Assembly (NCBI GenBank): GCA_034419075.1
Contig: DAOULR010000011.1
Location: 1-39,967 of the forward strand
Source: E44-bin88 sp034419075
GTDB lineage: Bacteria; Chloroflexota; Dehalococcoidia; Dehalococcoidales; BS750m-G39
Reading direction: 5' to 3'
Length of the DNA: 39,967 bases
Shown here one piece after another: positions 22,818 to 31,720 of the stretch. The first letter of the stretch is position 1. Each line of letters begins with the position of its first letter. Both the position numbers and the translations under genes were made by a program. The notes under the pieces were generated by a model. It had not been told where the DNA came from and did not search any database. It saw only the letters and a list, made by a program, of their open reading frames with translations.

Positions 22818-23383
22818 GCTATAAATCATGTAGTCAGAATCGCTATATCTGGTTGGCCTGTCCAGACTGTGGCAGGGAACGGTGGGTCATGTTATCTAGG
22901 TGTAAAAGTGGACCAACTCCAAAATGTCGTTTTTGTTCAGCTAAGCGTAACGCTGCCAAGAGAGACTTTAAGGGTGCTAAAAACAACCAGTGGAAAGGTG
23001 GACGACGCTACGATAAGTCTCATGGTTACATTGAAATATGGATACCAGCAGACAGCCCATACATCTCAATGGTAAAAGGCCGTCATGGTAGGCAATCACT
23101 ATGGGAACATCGTCTTGTAATGGCTGAGTTTCTTGGTAGACCGCTGGAATCATGGGAAGTAGTCCATCACCTCAATGGGATAAGAACAGACAACCGGATT
23201 GAAAATCTAGCTTTGGCTAACAAACACACCCATGAGCGATGGACAATAGTTAAGATACTTCAAAGGGAAATTTTCCAGCTTCAGTCTATTATACGACAGC
23301 AGGATAAAGAGATAAAATTACTTAAATGGCATGTCAAAGAATTGAACAGCCATCAGGAGGTGCAACATGGCAGAAATAGCTGA
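22778..23383 (+). CDS. HNH endonuclease with N-terminal Cys knuckles
   Basis: This 201-residue protein has a zinc-binding lead (CPDC at 28-31, then C42, C50 and C53), a GGR..GYIEIWIP segment and the HNH core. The core reads EHRLVMAEFLGRPL, then VVHHLNG (His130-131) and DNRIENLAL. A coiled-coil tail ends the protein. The fold cuts DNA using a metal-bound His; this subtype is common as a free-standing mobile nuclease in phages. Its ends overlap both neighbours and the sequence is more AT-rich than theirs, which fits late insertion. It could also act in replication or packaging, but no terminase lies nearby. Confidence 0.8.
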   Translation: MHNIGDIERGTNLGYKSCSQNRYIWLACPDCGRERWVMLSRCKSGPTPKCRFCSAKRNAAKRDFKGAKNNQWKGGRRYDKSHGYIEIWIPADSPYISMVKGRHGRQSLWEHRLVMAEFLGRPLESWEVVHHLNGIRTDNRIENLALANKHTHERWTIVKILQREIFQLQSIIRQQDKEIKLLKWHVKELNSHQEVQHGRNS

Positions 23384-23798
23384 GGAGACAAGGGAAACCA
23401 TCGACACACTGCTGGAGGAGAACGCCGAGCTCCGTGCCAAGCTGGCAGAACTCGCCCTGACCTACGAAGACCTGCTCCTCCAATCCATACCGGAGGCCGA
23501 AGGCTTAGGCGGCATAGTCGTCCGACCGGATACAGCCGCTTTGGGTCCGTGTACCTGCTATGACAATGTCTGCTTTCACAAAGGAATCATCGGCGCCCTC
23601 AACTCGTCTGAAAGGAGCCAGTATTGTCAACAGATAGAGAAGGGGGAGAGCCCGGGTATGGTCAAGAGGGTTGAGCACTGGAAAGAGGCCGTCGGCGTCT
23701 GCAAAGGAGAAATAGCCGAAACACCCAGGGGACAGCGCCTTGAGCCATGGCTTAGATGCATGGGGCAGGAGCTATCAAAACGTGGTATAGAAATCTAG
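23367..23798 (+). CDS. Coiled-coil/Cys-rich protein, unknown
   Basis: This 143-residue protein starts with a coiled coil (ETIDTLLEENAELRAKLAELALTYEDLL). A part with seven Cys follows (CTCYDNVC, YCQQIEKGES, GVCKGE, RCMG). The YC..I-E spacing recalls the modules in the 1351-residue protein downstream. AGGAGG precedes the ATG, which overlaps the HNH end. No family recognised. Confidence 0.6.
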   Translation: MAEIAEETRETIDTLLEENAELRAKLAELALTYEDLLLQSIPEAEGLGGIVVRPDTAALGPCTCYDNVCFHKGIIGALNSSERSQYCQQIEKGESPGMVKRVEHWKEAVGVCKGEIAETPRGQRLEPWLRCMGQELSKRGIEI

Positions 23799-23814
23799 CC
23801 GTAAGGATACAGTT

Positions 23815-24837
23815 ATGGCCAACCCCAAAGACGAACTAATCGAGTACACCTACTCAAAGACCGTCTGCCAGCAGCGGCCTGAGTGTTGCAAGCCCAGGGA
23901 AATTGATATGGTTATGTTCGATGCCGACGACACCATGTGGCAGATTAAACCATACGGCATCGCCAGCAATATAACCGGCAGACTGGTCAAGGTCGACGAG
24001 GACACCATCGAGGTAGAAGAAGAGTATACTCCCAAGAAGCACGCCTACCCGACGGTAAAACCACTCAGACGCCCACCCCCACTCAGACAAAAAAGGTGGT
24101 GGAAACAGCACCCGCCTCAAAGGGTGTTTGAGGAGTGGATGGAGACAGAAAGCGAGGGTTATCTGAGCAAAGAAGAGGAGCTCAGAGAAATAGAAGCCGA
24201 GCTGCACCGCTCTATTGAAAAGGCTGCCCCCAAAAAGGAAGAAGCAGTCTTACTGGATACCATCAGGGGGTGGGCACCTCACCAAAAGTCACAGGTAGAC
24301 CACCTCATGAGACTCTACGGAACAGGAGTGTGCAAAATCACCGACGTCAGGGACAGCGGAACGATAGAAATAGACTGTCACGGTGATAAGTGGCTCCTTA
24401 CCAAAGATGGACAACTCATGGGCGAGAAGAAAGCGGCTACACCCAGCCCGGCCATAACTACACCGGCGCCAGAGCCTACCACCATCAAGCACACCATAAC
24501 TCTGCTGCCGACCTTCAGAGAGACAATGAAGGAGCTCAAGGACAGGGGAATCAGGACCGCCGTCATATCTCTCAACACACCGGGAACAGTCAAACGGATT
24601 ATCGACGCCTTCGGTATGCAGGGCGACTTCCTGGAGGTTCAGGATACCTGGCAGAACAAAGGCAAGGTCTTTGAGGAGATTTCAAAAAGACAGCACGTCT
24701 GTCCCTGCAATACCATGTTCGTCGACAATACCGCCAGCCACGTCGAGGACGTGGCCAAGAAGTGCGGCCTAGCCCTGCAAATAGGCAAGGGCAAGGATAT
24801 AGAGACGCCGATTGAGATAATGAGGTTTATTAAGTAA
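23815..24837 (+). CDS. HAD-superfamily phosphatase with large insertion
   Basis: This 340-residue protein has HAD motif I FDADDTMW (Asp36, Asp38), motif II AVISLNTPG (Ser252), motif III NKGK (Lys282/284) and motif IV MFVDNT (Asp304, Asn305). Motif I and the following Trp are like the MDP-1/FkbH-like branch. A 170-residue insertion (about 45-215), with a Pro/Arg-rich part and an acidic helical part, separates motif I from the rest. HAD enzymes hydrolyse phosphate esters; the substrate is unknown. Its stop overlaps the next ATG (TAATG), implying linked expression with the giant protein. Confidence 0.8.
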   Translation: MANPKDELIEYTYSKTVCQQRPECCKPREIDMVMFDADDTMWQIKPYGIASNITGRLVKVDEDTIEVEEEYTPKKHAYPTVKPLRRPPPLRQKRWWKQHPPQRVFEEWMETESEGYLSKEEELREIEAELHRSIEKAAPKKEEAVLLDTIRGWAPHQKSQVDHLMRLYGTGVCKITDVRDSGTIEIDCHGDKWLLTKDGQLMGEKKAATPSPAITTPAPEPTTIKHTITLLPTFRETMKELKDRGIRTAVISLNTPGTVKRIIDAFGMQGDFLEVQDTWQNKGKVFEEISKRQHVCPCNTMFVDNTASHVEDVAKKCGLALQIGKGKDIETPIEIMRFIK

Positions 24838-27800
24838 TGCCGGTCAAGAAAGGCGACGCCAAAAGCACCGCCTCAAACAAGCTCCTGGACATAAACTCCC
24901 AGCTTCACGTCTATATGGCAAACATCCTGAACGAGATGAAGCAGGAAGAGGGAATTGCCGTTATCCCGTCGGCACCAGTCAAAGAGGCCGCCGCCGCCGG
25001 CAACTCGGCACTCAAAGTTCTTAAATCGGTTAGCCCGTCTGCCGCCGAGATACCCGTCATCGAAGCCACCACCAATGCCATCCATAATGTTATGGACATT
25101 ATCCCCGAGGAAAATGGGCAGCTCACCGTCCCAGCGGATGCTGCCGAAGACCTAGTAAACAAGATTATCAACGTGCTGGCCAACCAGGTTCATGATGCCG
25201 CCGTCCACTTAATCAACATAACCGGCTCCGTCGGCGGCTGCAAGGTATCACAGATAATACCTGAGGAGGCCGCCGCCGTATCCAGCTACTGTTCCGGTGT
25301 GCTGGCTTCAATCTCTCAGGCCACCGTCCATAAAGGCAAACCCGAGAAGATGGAGATTAAGGGCCAGCAGGTATACATCCAATACCCTCAGCAAATCCAG
25401 CACTCTCTGGGGGTTCACTACGCCAAGGTATCGCCCAAGTCCCTGGACGGCAACGCCAATTTCTCAATCGAATACCACGACTCGGTCCACTTCCCCCATT
25501 CTAAACAACGGTGGCAGGGGGTCCTTGAAAGGCTTGAGGCGGAAGGCTTCAGCTGCCAGCCGGCTGCTCCCGGCACGAATATATACTGTACCGGGGAGGT
25601 TCCCAAGTCAAAACTGCGTCAGATGGCGACTTACTTCTCCCTCCTGCTCAATGCCGACCTGGGACATTACTGGCCGTCAGGGACTCCAAGCAAAGACATA
25701 GTGGCCGTAATCCGGGACAAAGTATGGGACAAGGCGGGCGAACTCGACAAGAAATACTCAGACCAGACTTGGTCATCGCCTCAGGGACAGATGAACTTTG
25801 CCGCCGCCCTTGAGCAGTGGAAGGAAGAGGAGCAGCTCAAGAAGTCCGCTGTATACACAGACCTGCGAAACCTAGCCATAATCAGAAACAAGCACCACGA
25901 AGTTGAGGAGAAATACGGCATACCAAACGGTAAGGCATCCATACCAGGAGCCAAACTAGTAGCCGAGAACGCCCAAGAGGCACTAACCATAGCCAACAAG
26001 AACGGCTGGTCTACCCACGGCCTGGGGCACCCTGTTGCCACTCTCAATTCAATGGTTAAAAGCGGCACTGTGGGTAATATAGCATCGCTGAGCGATGGCA
26101 TCGGACACATCATTCATATAATCCTGACACACCAGCTGGGTAACATCGGCACCTACGGCGGTTGCCCCATGAGTGGCGATATCGACAACATCAACGCCGG
26201 CAACCTGGCCTACTGTGAGGGCGTCCTCAAGGGCACCACGGTCAAAATCAGCAAGGGCGGCAACTACTTCCAGCACAATGTCGGGCCGGGGACATACAAA
26301 ACCTTCACGCTCAATGAAGACCCGGCAGGCGGACACCACGTCACCTTCTGGATTCCGGAACCAGCTGAGTGGGGGCAGACACTGGCAAAGTTTCTCCAGG
26401 AACACAACAACTTCGAGTGCTCAGGAAATCAGTGCAAAGCCTACATCAAAAGCCTGGATGACATCCGCGAGCTGGCGCTGTTTCTATCCAACCTTAAGGG
26501 GGTCGGCCCAAACATAGGCACAGAGTGCACAGCCAAGGCTCTGGAGCTGGCCCTCAGCACCGCCAAAGACTTCAACAAGAAAGGCGTATTTGCCTTTACC
26601 CTGGAGCCGATATTCGACAAGGATAAGGCTTGGATAAAGCTGTGCCACGATAAGTACGGCATACTACCTCCCGGGCTAACCGAAGAAGAGAAGCAAATTA
26701 TATCCACCGTCGGCCCCGATAAGACCTACGGCGGTTGCAGCTTTGCCGATTCCGAGGAGCTTCCCGGCAAGGGAGAAATGATTTACTGCGAGGGCGTACG
26801 CCAGAACCCACAGGCAACCATCAGCGCCTACATGGATGACAACGGTAACCTGCATCACTTCTTCCACGGTAATGTCGACCAGATAGCCCAGGTATCAATA
26901 AACCCCACGGGGCCTAACACCTTCCAGCTCACCCTGTCCGATATGGACTTCCGGGGAGCCGAGCTCCAGAAAGAAATGGTCAAAAGGCTCAAGAAGCTGG
27001 GGCTCAGCTGCCCCACCGGCAACAACTGCTCCGGCGAGGTCAACGCTCAAGCTCTGCGCAAGCTGGCCGCATTCATCAGCAGCGTCCACCAGATTTATAA
27101 GCTGCCGGAGTGGTGCGTAGAGCCCGCCGTTTCTTACGCCTACAATCAGGTATCGATGCTCCCGGATGACGTTGGTGCCCATGACTCAAAAGTTTACCCC
27201 TGGATTACCGACCAGTGGAACAATGAGGTCTGCTCTAAGGTATCGGTACCAGCCCCGTCGGCTAAACCGGCGGCAGCCAAAGCCAAGCCGAAGAAGACAA
27301 TACCTGACTGGGAAGCCCCCTTAGAGAATTTTAAAGATTCTTATGGCGTTACTTGGAAATTCCCAAAGGCCCAAGTGGTTAAGCTCATCAGCGAGGGTTT
27401 TTCAAAGCAGGATATACTGGAGTTTCTCTCTGTAGCAAAATATTCTTCGACTTTGGGCTTTAGTCACATTCCACTTAAAATAGCTCTTCAGATTACCGAG
27501 CTCTATTTTGGAGAAGAAGCGCCTAAGCCCCCGCCTATACCCACCAAAGAGGAGCTTGAAGCCAATATAAAGAAGTCTCAGGAGCAGTCCCACCAGCTCT
27601 ACGACAAGCTGACCACGGCAGAAAAAAAGAAGATGCAGGAGACCGAAGAGTACAAGAAGCTGCCAAAATCGGTCAAGGACTGGCTCCACGCCGTTATGAA
27701 CCTTTACCTCCTGGAAGACTTCAAGGCAGGCATACCCTACGAAGAAACCCTGAAGAAGACGCAAGAAAACACAATCCATAGTGATGTAGAGCCTATCCCC

Positions 27801-28892
27801 ATTACCCCGCTCATGGTGAAGCTGCAACTAGAGATTGAAAAGAAGAAGAAGATTCGCAAGGGTGAGCTGCCGGCTGAAGCAGGGGAAAAAGTGGCCAAGA
27901 CATACGAAGGTCTTTCTCAGGATGAGCAGTCAGATGTAAAGGATGCCATCAGCGAGCAGATAGAGTCCGGAAAAAATATTAAAGAGACGATTGACTACGT
28001 TAAAGACTACTATGCCCTTATCGAAACCAACGCCCTCATCGATCAGGTTACCCATGAGTGGGAAGTCCACCAAGGAGAGCAGGGGCCTTCCTTCGAAGAG
28101 CTAAAGGAGCCCTCACTCGTCGGCCTAGCCCAGGCCATCGAAGCTATCAAGAAAGGACAGCCCTTTGCCGGGTGCCATCCAGACCATCCCGGGGTCTCTC
28201 TTTCTGAGCCACAGGCCACCTACTGTCAGGGTATACTGACACCGCCCGGCCAGAAGAAGGCTGGCTTCGTCCAGTTTGCCGAAGATACCACGACAGGGAA
28301 AGAAATACCTATCGTCTCGCAGTTCGGTGACGGATACAACGCCACAGCCACCAGCCCGACTCCAGACACACTGTCTATCGCCTTCAAAGAGGTCGACGCC
28401 AAGGGAGCACAGTGGAAGCAGCGCCAGGAAATAGTGGTCAAGCTGCTGGACAACATGGACTATGCCTGTTCCTTCCTTGATGACCACTTCGTCTGCACAC
28501 GCTCCGGGCTAAATATGGCTGAAGAGGGCGACCAGGCACTCGCCCGCACTACTGCCCTCTTTCTGAGCAAGCTGCACGGTATAGACGAACTGCCGTATAC
28601 CTGTGTTAATCGGGCCGTGCGTTTCGCCCTTTCCCAGGCGCACGGTAATGAAGAGAAACTAAAAGAGCAAGCCTACAAACAAAATATCTATCCTTACACC
28701 CTCGATGAATGGAATAAAGAGGTCTGCGAGAAGGTAACATTCAAAGAGGTCAAGGAGAAAGCACAGGCAAAGGCCAAGGAGCTGGGCACTGTCAAGCTGC
28801 TGGAGCTGGCCCACCAGCATAACATAAATCCCACCGGCTCTGATGCAGCCTTAGCCCAGAAGATTATAGAAGCTGGAATCATAGACCCGTAG
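24837..28892 (+). CDS. 1351-residue four-module Cys protein
   Basis: This is the longest gene, one tenth of the genome. Four related modules begin at GGC (residue 133), YGGC (440), YGGC (631) and FAGC (1110). Each has GGC/AGC, then YC.GV or SYCSGV 20-25 residues later, a beta-rich stretch, and a late Cys pair (e.g. SC...NNCSGEV, ECSGNQCKAY, ACSFLDDHFVC). A helix with LR.LA.F.S and a Cys-containing helix (ECTAKALELALS, WCVEPAVSYA, TCVNRAVRFAL) follow. A charged helical region (about 800-1070) splits modules 3 and 4, and a SAP-like helix pair ends the protein. No signal peptide and no ATPase motif. Family unknown; the paired Cys suggest disulphides or metal sites. Confidence 0.75.
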   Translation: MPVKKGDAKSTASNKLLDINSQLHVYMANILNEMKQEEGIAVIPSAPVKEAAAAGNSALKVLKSVSPSAAEIPVIEATTNAIHNVMDIIPEENGQLTVPADAAEDLVNKIINVLANQVHDAAVHLINITGSVGGCKVSQIIPEEAAAVSSYCSGVLASISQATVHKGKPEKMEIKGQQVYIQYPQQIQHSLGVHYAKVSPKSLDGNANFSIEYHDSVHFPHSKQRWQGVLERLEAEGFSCQPAAPGTNIYCTGEVPKSKLRQMATYFSLLLNADLGHYWPSGTPSKDIVAVIRDKVWDKAGELDKKYSDQTWSSPQGQMNFAAALEQWKEEEQLKKSAVYTDLRNLAIIRNKHHEVEEKYGIPNGKASIPGAKLVAENAQEALTIANKNGWSTHGLGHPVATLNSMVKSGTVGNIASLSDGIGHIIHIILTHQLGNIGTYGGCPMSGDIDNINAGNLAYCEGVLKGTTVKISKGGNYFQHNVGPGTYKTFTLNEDPAGGHHVTFWIPEPAEWGQTLAKFLQEHNNFECSGNQCKAYIKSLDDIRELALFLSNLKGVGPNIGTECTAKALELALSTAKDFNKKGVFAFTLEPIFDKDKAWIKLCHDKYGILPPGLTEEEKQIISTVGPDKTYGGCSFADSEELPGKGEMIYCEGVRQNPQATISAYMDDNGNLHHFFHGNVDQIAQVSINPTGPNTFQLTLSDMDFRGAELQKEMVKRLKKLGLSCPTGNNCSGEVNAQALRKLAAFISSVHQIYKLPEWCVEPAVSYAYNQVSMLPDDVGAHDSKVYPWITDQWNNEVCSKVSVPAPSAKPAAAKAKPKKTIPDWEAPLENFKDSYGVTWKFPKAQVVKLISEGFSKQDILEFLSVAKYSSTLGFSHIPLKIALQITELYFGEEAPKPPPIPTKEELEANIKKSQEQSHQLYDKLTTAEKKKMQETEEYKKLPKSVKDWLHAVMNLYLLEDFKAGIPYEETLKKTQENTIHSDVEPIPITPLMVKLQLEIEKKKKIRKGELPAEAGEKVAKTYEGLSQDEQSDVKDAISEQIESGKNIKETIDYVKDYYALIETNALIDQVTHEWEVHQGEQGPSFEELKEPSLVGLAQAIEAIKKGQPFAGCHPDHPGVSLSEPQATYCQGILTPPGQKKAGFVQFAEDTTTGKEIPIVSQFGDGYNATATSPTPDTLSIAFKEVDAKGAQWKQRQEIVVKLLDNMDYACSFLDDHFVCTRSGLNMAEEGDQALARTTALFLSKLHGIDELPYTCVNRAVRFALSQAHGNEEKLKEQAYKQNIYPYTLDEWNKEVCEKVTFKEVKEKAQAKAKELGTVKLLELAHQHNINPTGSDAALAQKIIEAGIIDP

Positions 28893-28895
28893 TGT

Positions 28896-28901
28896 TATAA
28901 T
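28896..28901 (+). promoter_or_regulatory. Possible -10 box
   Basis: A perfect TATAAT stands three bases after the stop of the giant gene, with only a poor -35 (CTGGAA) 17 bases upstream. It would start RNA just before GGAGGAG and the next ATG. Weak. Confidence 0.3.
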
Positions 28902-28920
28902 AGACACGGAGGAGTATTTT

Positions 28921-29496
28921 ATGGACAAATGCAATCCCTCGGAAATATTACCTACCATCTCCCAGAAGTATGACGTTAGAGATACCAAGGAAAACAAGTG
29001 TGTTAGCTGCACTCTTAATTTTCTGAGTCAATATTACAACATGGCCGTGTCGGATAAGCCAAGCGACCAGCAAATTGATAGTCTTTTAGATACTACAAAG
29101 AACTTAATTAAATCTGCAATCGTCATAAGTAAAAACAGGTTCGATGAGACACATCGGCGTTTAGGGTATGCCCACTTTTATCTAAAAGACATTGAAGGTG
29201 GCTTGCATCCTAGTGAAATCAATGAGGCGAGAGCTGAATTTGGAGATGCTCTAAAGCACTATAACTTACACCATGGCCTAAATATTAAACTAAATGATAT
29301 GTCGGGACAAATTCCAAATGCTAAATCACGTCTCGATAAGATAGTGGTTATCGAGCAGTTCGCCAACCTATCACACGACCATGGATTTATCCTGCCAGAA
29401 TACGGTTGTGGTTGTACTCCATTAGAGGAAAACGACCCTCCCTCTCAAGTAGCACACGAACTGGCTCAGTTTGTTTTCAACTGCTTAGCTTCATAG
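28921..29496 (+). CDS. Helical Cys-containing protein, unknown
   Basis: This 191-residue protein has CVSC near residue 27 and a GCGC turn near 160. The middle is helical with QIDSLLDTTKNLIKSAIV and EINEARAEFGDALKH. The combination of a CxxC and long helices repeats the style of 21221-21886. GGAGGAG lies ahead of the ATG. More AT-rich than the giant gene before it. No family recognised. Confidence 0.6.
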   Translation: MDKCNPSEILPTISQKYDVRDTKENKCVSCTLNFLSQYYNMAVSDKPSDQQIDSLLDTTKNLIKSAIVISKNRFDETHRRLGYAHFYLKDIEGGLHPSEINEARAEFGDALKHYNLHHGLNIKLNDMSGQIPNAKSRLDKIVVIEQFANLSHDHGFILPEYGCGCTPLEENDPPSQVAHELAQFVFNCLAS

Positions 29497-29506
29497 GAGG
29501 TAGCGA

Positions 29507-29584
29507 ATGTCGGGACCTAAATACAAGACACCAACAATCCACGCCCGCCAAGGGGAAAAGCGAAGTAGAGCAGCTGGCTCTTAA
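29507..29584 (+). CDS. Tiny gene, or 5' part of a frameshifted 35-residue gene
   Basis: AGGAGGT stands just before this ATG, which opens a 25-codon frame (MSGPKYKTPTIHARQGEKR...). In the frame reached by a +1 shift near GGGGAAAAG, translation would run on to GKSEVEQLALNLVEIMEA and stop at 29609, three bases before the next ATG. That longer reading looks more like a protein. Either a single base is wrong or added here, or a +1 frameshift is used, or only a 25-residue peptide is made. Confidence 0.4.
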   Translation: MSGPKYKTPTIHARQGEKRSRAAGS

Positions 29585-29611
29585 TCTCGTTGAGATAATG
29601 GAGGCTTAATT

Positions 29612-30073
29612 ATGGACCGAGCCACATACAACAAGTGCGTTTCTGAAGCCCTATCCGGCAAGAAGTTTACACCCCAAGAGCGTCGGCGGGAGTTTTGCAT
29701 CGCCGCCAAGCAATGCTCTGGTAAAGCATCCTCGCGTGGCGAGGCCAGCCAGATGTGCGAGCTGGCTGCTTCTCAACCGAAGCCCCATAAGTCACGGAGA
29801 CACCACGCACCTCGAACCGGTGGAGAGACCGGCAGCGTCTCCCTGGTTCTCCTCACCACCACAAGCTGCAAACCGTGCTCCGATGCCAAGTCGTACCTGT
29901 CTGAAAAGATTGACGCCGGCATAGTCCAAGTGGCCGACATTCAGAAGGATGACTGGGCTGCCGACCTGGCGGCCAAACACAAGATTATAAGCGTCCCTAA
30001 ACTCCTGGTCATTGACAACCAGGGTAATCCGTTCAGCGAAATACAGATTACTGACCGAGAGCAGATGGTTTGA
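29612..30073 (+). CDS. Thioredoxin-like protein with N-terminal Cys/basic domain
   Basis: This 153-residue protein has a C-terminal domain (about 75-150) with the thioredoxin pattern. A strand VSLVLLTT comes first, then SCKPCSDAK (Cys86, Cys89), a central strand, SVPKLLVID with cis-Pro129, and GNPF. Residues 1-60 form a helical Cys-rich lead (KQCSGKASSRGEASQMC), followed by a basic hinge. Thioredoxins reduce disulphides and supply electrons to APS/PAPS reductases; such an enzyme is encoded at 37574. The neighbouring giant protein offers disulphide substrates. Both links are inference. Confidence 0.75.
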   Translation: MDRATYNKCVSEALSGKKFTPQERRREFCIAAKQCSGKASSRGEASQMCELAASQPKPHKSRRHHAPRTGGETGSVSLVLLTTTSCKPCSDAKSYLSEKIDAGIVQVADIQKDDWAADLAAKHKIISVPKLLVIDNQGNPFSEIQITDREQMV

Positions 30074-30094
30074 GAGTAGCGGTAGGAGGTTATT

Positions 30095-30295
30095 ATGGAC
30101 GACACACAATTCAAAGCACTTATCGAGGTAGCGGCCAACTGGCAGAAGCAACCAACCGGCGTCTACCCATGGGAAGCAAAGAAGCAGGAGAAAGACGCTG
30201 ACGGCAAGTGGATAATATTCGACGGCAGGCACCGACTGGCTGCCTGGCGGGCAGCCGGTTACAAGCAGTTGCCCGTAGTATTTCTGAAGGAGTAG
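30095..30295 (+). CDS. Mini ParB-like nuclease-domain protein
   Basis: This 66-residue protein carries the ParB/Srx core motif IFDGRHRLAAWRAAG (GRHR at 44-47), followed by a last strand QLPVVFL. It lacks the HTH and dimer domains of true ParB, and also the N-terminal strands are short. Such small versions occur in phages and may cut or bind DNA or be nucleotide-dependent enzymes. AGGAGGTTATT precedes the ATG. Confidence 0.7.
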   Translation: MDDTQFKALIEVAANWQKQPTGVYPWEAKKQEKDADGKWIIFDGRHRLAAWRAAGYKQLPVVFLKE

Positions 30296-30303
30296 CAATC
30301 AAA

Positions 30304-30564
30304 ATGAATGGCAACGCTAAGAATATCATCGGCTTTCTACTGCTGGCCGGGTTGGTTGTCGGGGGAGCCATACTCCTTAACAGAAAATCAGTGCTGGTGG
30401 CCAGGTATCAGGTGAGCATGATAAGCCCAGGGAAAACGCCAGTCGCCTCAAAAGTATCTTCTACTGCCAAAAGGTACATAAACTCTGAAAAGTGGCATGT
30501 GAAATGGAGTCCAGATGGAAGCGAGTGCTGGGTCGAAATCAAACGAGATGCCGTCCAGTCCTGA
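30304..30564 (+). CDS. Single-TM anchored small protein
   Basis: This 86-residue protein has a TM segment at about residues 8-25 (IIGFLLLAGLVVGGAILL) and a basic beta-like C-terminal part containing WHVKWSPDGSECWVEIKRD. The start at 30304 has AAGGAG 12 bases upstream; an earlier in-frame ATG lies inside the ParB-like gene with no site. It starts a short run of virion-like genes. Confidence 0.55.
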   Translation: MNGNAKNIIGFLLLAGLVVGGAILLNRKSVLVARYQVSMISPGKTPVASKVSSTAKRYINSEKWHVKWSPDGSECWVEIKRDAVQS

Positions 30565-30979
30565 AGAGGTATCTCCACAAGTAACCATCATCGAGGATGG
30601 TCAGGTCATTAACGACCCGAACCGCATACGCCCCGATGTCATCCAATTCATCACCCAGATGAAGATGGCTAGGGACATCACCAGGATTAAGAACATCATT
30701 GAGGACCAGGAATCCCAGGGTGAGATGTCAGCCTTTAACCCGACCATCTCCAGTGAAACTGAGATAGACCTCCCCTGGCCATGTCAGTCCCTATCTATAA
30801 TTAACCTTAACGCCCCCGTTATCCTCTGCTGGCTTAATAATAAAAGTCATTACGCACATCGGCTGAGGCAGAATGTGCCCCTCAACATCAATTTCTGGGG
30901 CCATAAACTCGATACCATTTTCCTGGATGTCGAAGTCCCCGGGACGACAGCCAGTCTCGAAATTATAGTGAAATACTAA
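30515..30979 (+). CDS. Beta-rich virion-like protein
   Basis: This up to 154-residue protein has a disordered N-terminus, a helix DVIQFITQMKMARDITRIKNII and a beta-sandwich-like C-terminus (PWPCQSLSIINLNAPVILCW, NINFWGH, IFLDVEVPG). The start may be 30515 (GGAG five bases upstream, 50-base overlap) or the ATG at 30548. No family. Confidence 0.55.
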   Translation: MEASAGSKSNEMPSSPEEVSPQVTIIEDGQVINDPNRIRPDVIQFITQMKMARDITRIKNIIEDQESQGEMSAFNPTISSETEIDLPWPCQSLSIINLNAPVILCWLNNKSHYAHRLRQNVPLNINFWGHKLDTIFLDVEVPGTTASLEIIVKY

Positions 30980-30990
30980 GGAGGTATAAA

Positions 30991-31707
30991 ATGGCTGACT
31001 TCACGACTTTAACAATGGAGGCAAACCATGGAACTGTTGGTGTCCCTGTCTGGGTAGAGGTTGGGCCAACAGCCAACCATGAGGTCAGGTGGTCAGACTC
31101 GGATACCCAGAATGGTGTCGCATCAGCAATCTGGCCTGCTATGATTCGCCCAGTGGCAACGAGCATAGTGAACTATACCTACGCCTATACCGCAGATGCT
31201 ACAGGCTGGGGCTTCATATCAGGTCAGGCGTCTCCCTGTCCAGCCTACTCGAAAGATAATTATTTGTGGGCGAGATGGAATTGGGACGCTCTTGGCACAT
31301 TTGCCTCAGCACCTATCTTTACCGCCTATCCCACGGCAGCGCATGGGGCTATTACTCCTGGCGATGGCTCTCTACTTGGTGGCGATGCTGCCGACACTGG
31401 CTCACATTCATACCTCAAGGGTAATGCCTACGGCCAGGTAGATAGTGTGGCTCCTCCTGCGGCTGGACCAACCAATGCACCTGTGGTTGGTGATGGCACC
31501 GCAGGTTCGGTAAGCCCGACTGCTGGCGCTAACTGGCTGACCAACTTTCAAGACCTGCAAGGTGATACAGATTATATCACGGCACCGTTTACGCCAGCGG
31601 CGACTACGGCGGACACCTGGTCGCTTGAGTTCGCTTTATTCACCGGGCCAAACGAAACACCAGCGTTGTACCAGGTAGTTATGACTTTGAAATATACCTG
31701 GACTTAG
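30991..31707 (+). CDS. Virion-like beta protein
   Basis: This 238-residue protein has strand-rich sequence with Thr/Ala/Gly (GTVGVPVWVEVG, SIVNYTYAYTADATGWGFI, a Pro/Thr-rich linker, DTWSLEFALFTG.., YQVVMTLKYTW). The style is that of a fibre or a decoration protein. AAGGAGGT precedes the ATG. No family. Confidence 0.55.
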   Translation: MADFTTLTMEANHGTVGVPVWVEVGPTANHEVRWSDSDTQNGVASAIWPAMIRPVATSIVNYTYAYTADATGWGFISGQASPCPAYSKDNYLWARWNWDALGTFASAPIFTAYPTAAHGAITPGDGSLLGGDAADTGSHSYLKGNAYGQVDSVAPPAAGPTNAPVVGDGTAGSVSPTAGANWLTNFQDLQGDTDYITAPFTPAATTADTWSLEFALFTGPNETPALYQVVMTLKYTWT

Positions 31708-31720
31708 TGGATTGTGATAT

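Noticed and set aside
24837..28892. Terminase or helicase activity in the giant protein
   Set aside because: No Walker A pattern (GxxxxGK[ST]) or nuclease acidic cluster can be found in its 1351 residues.
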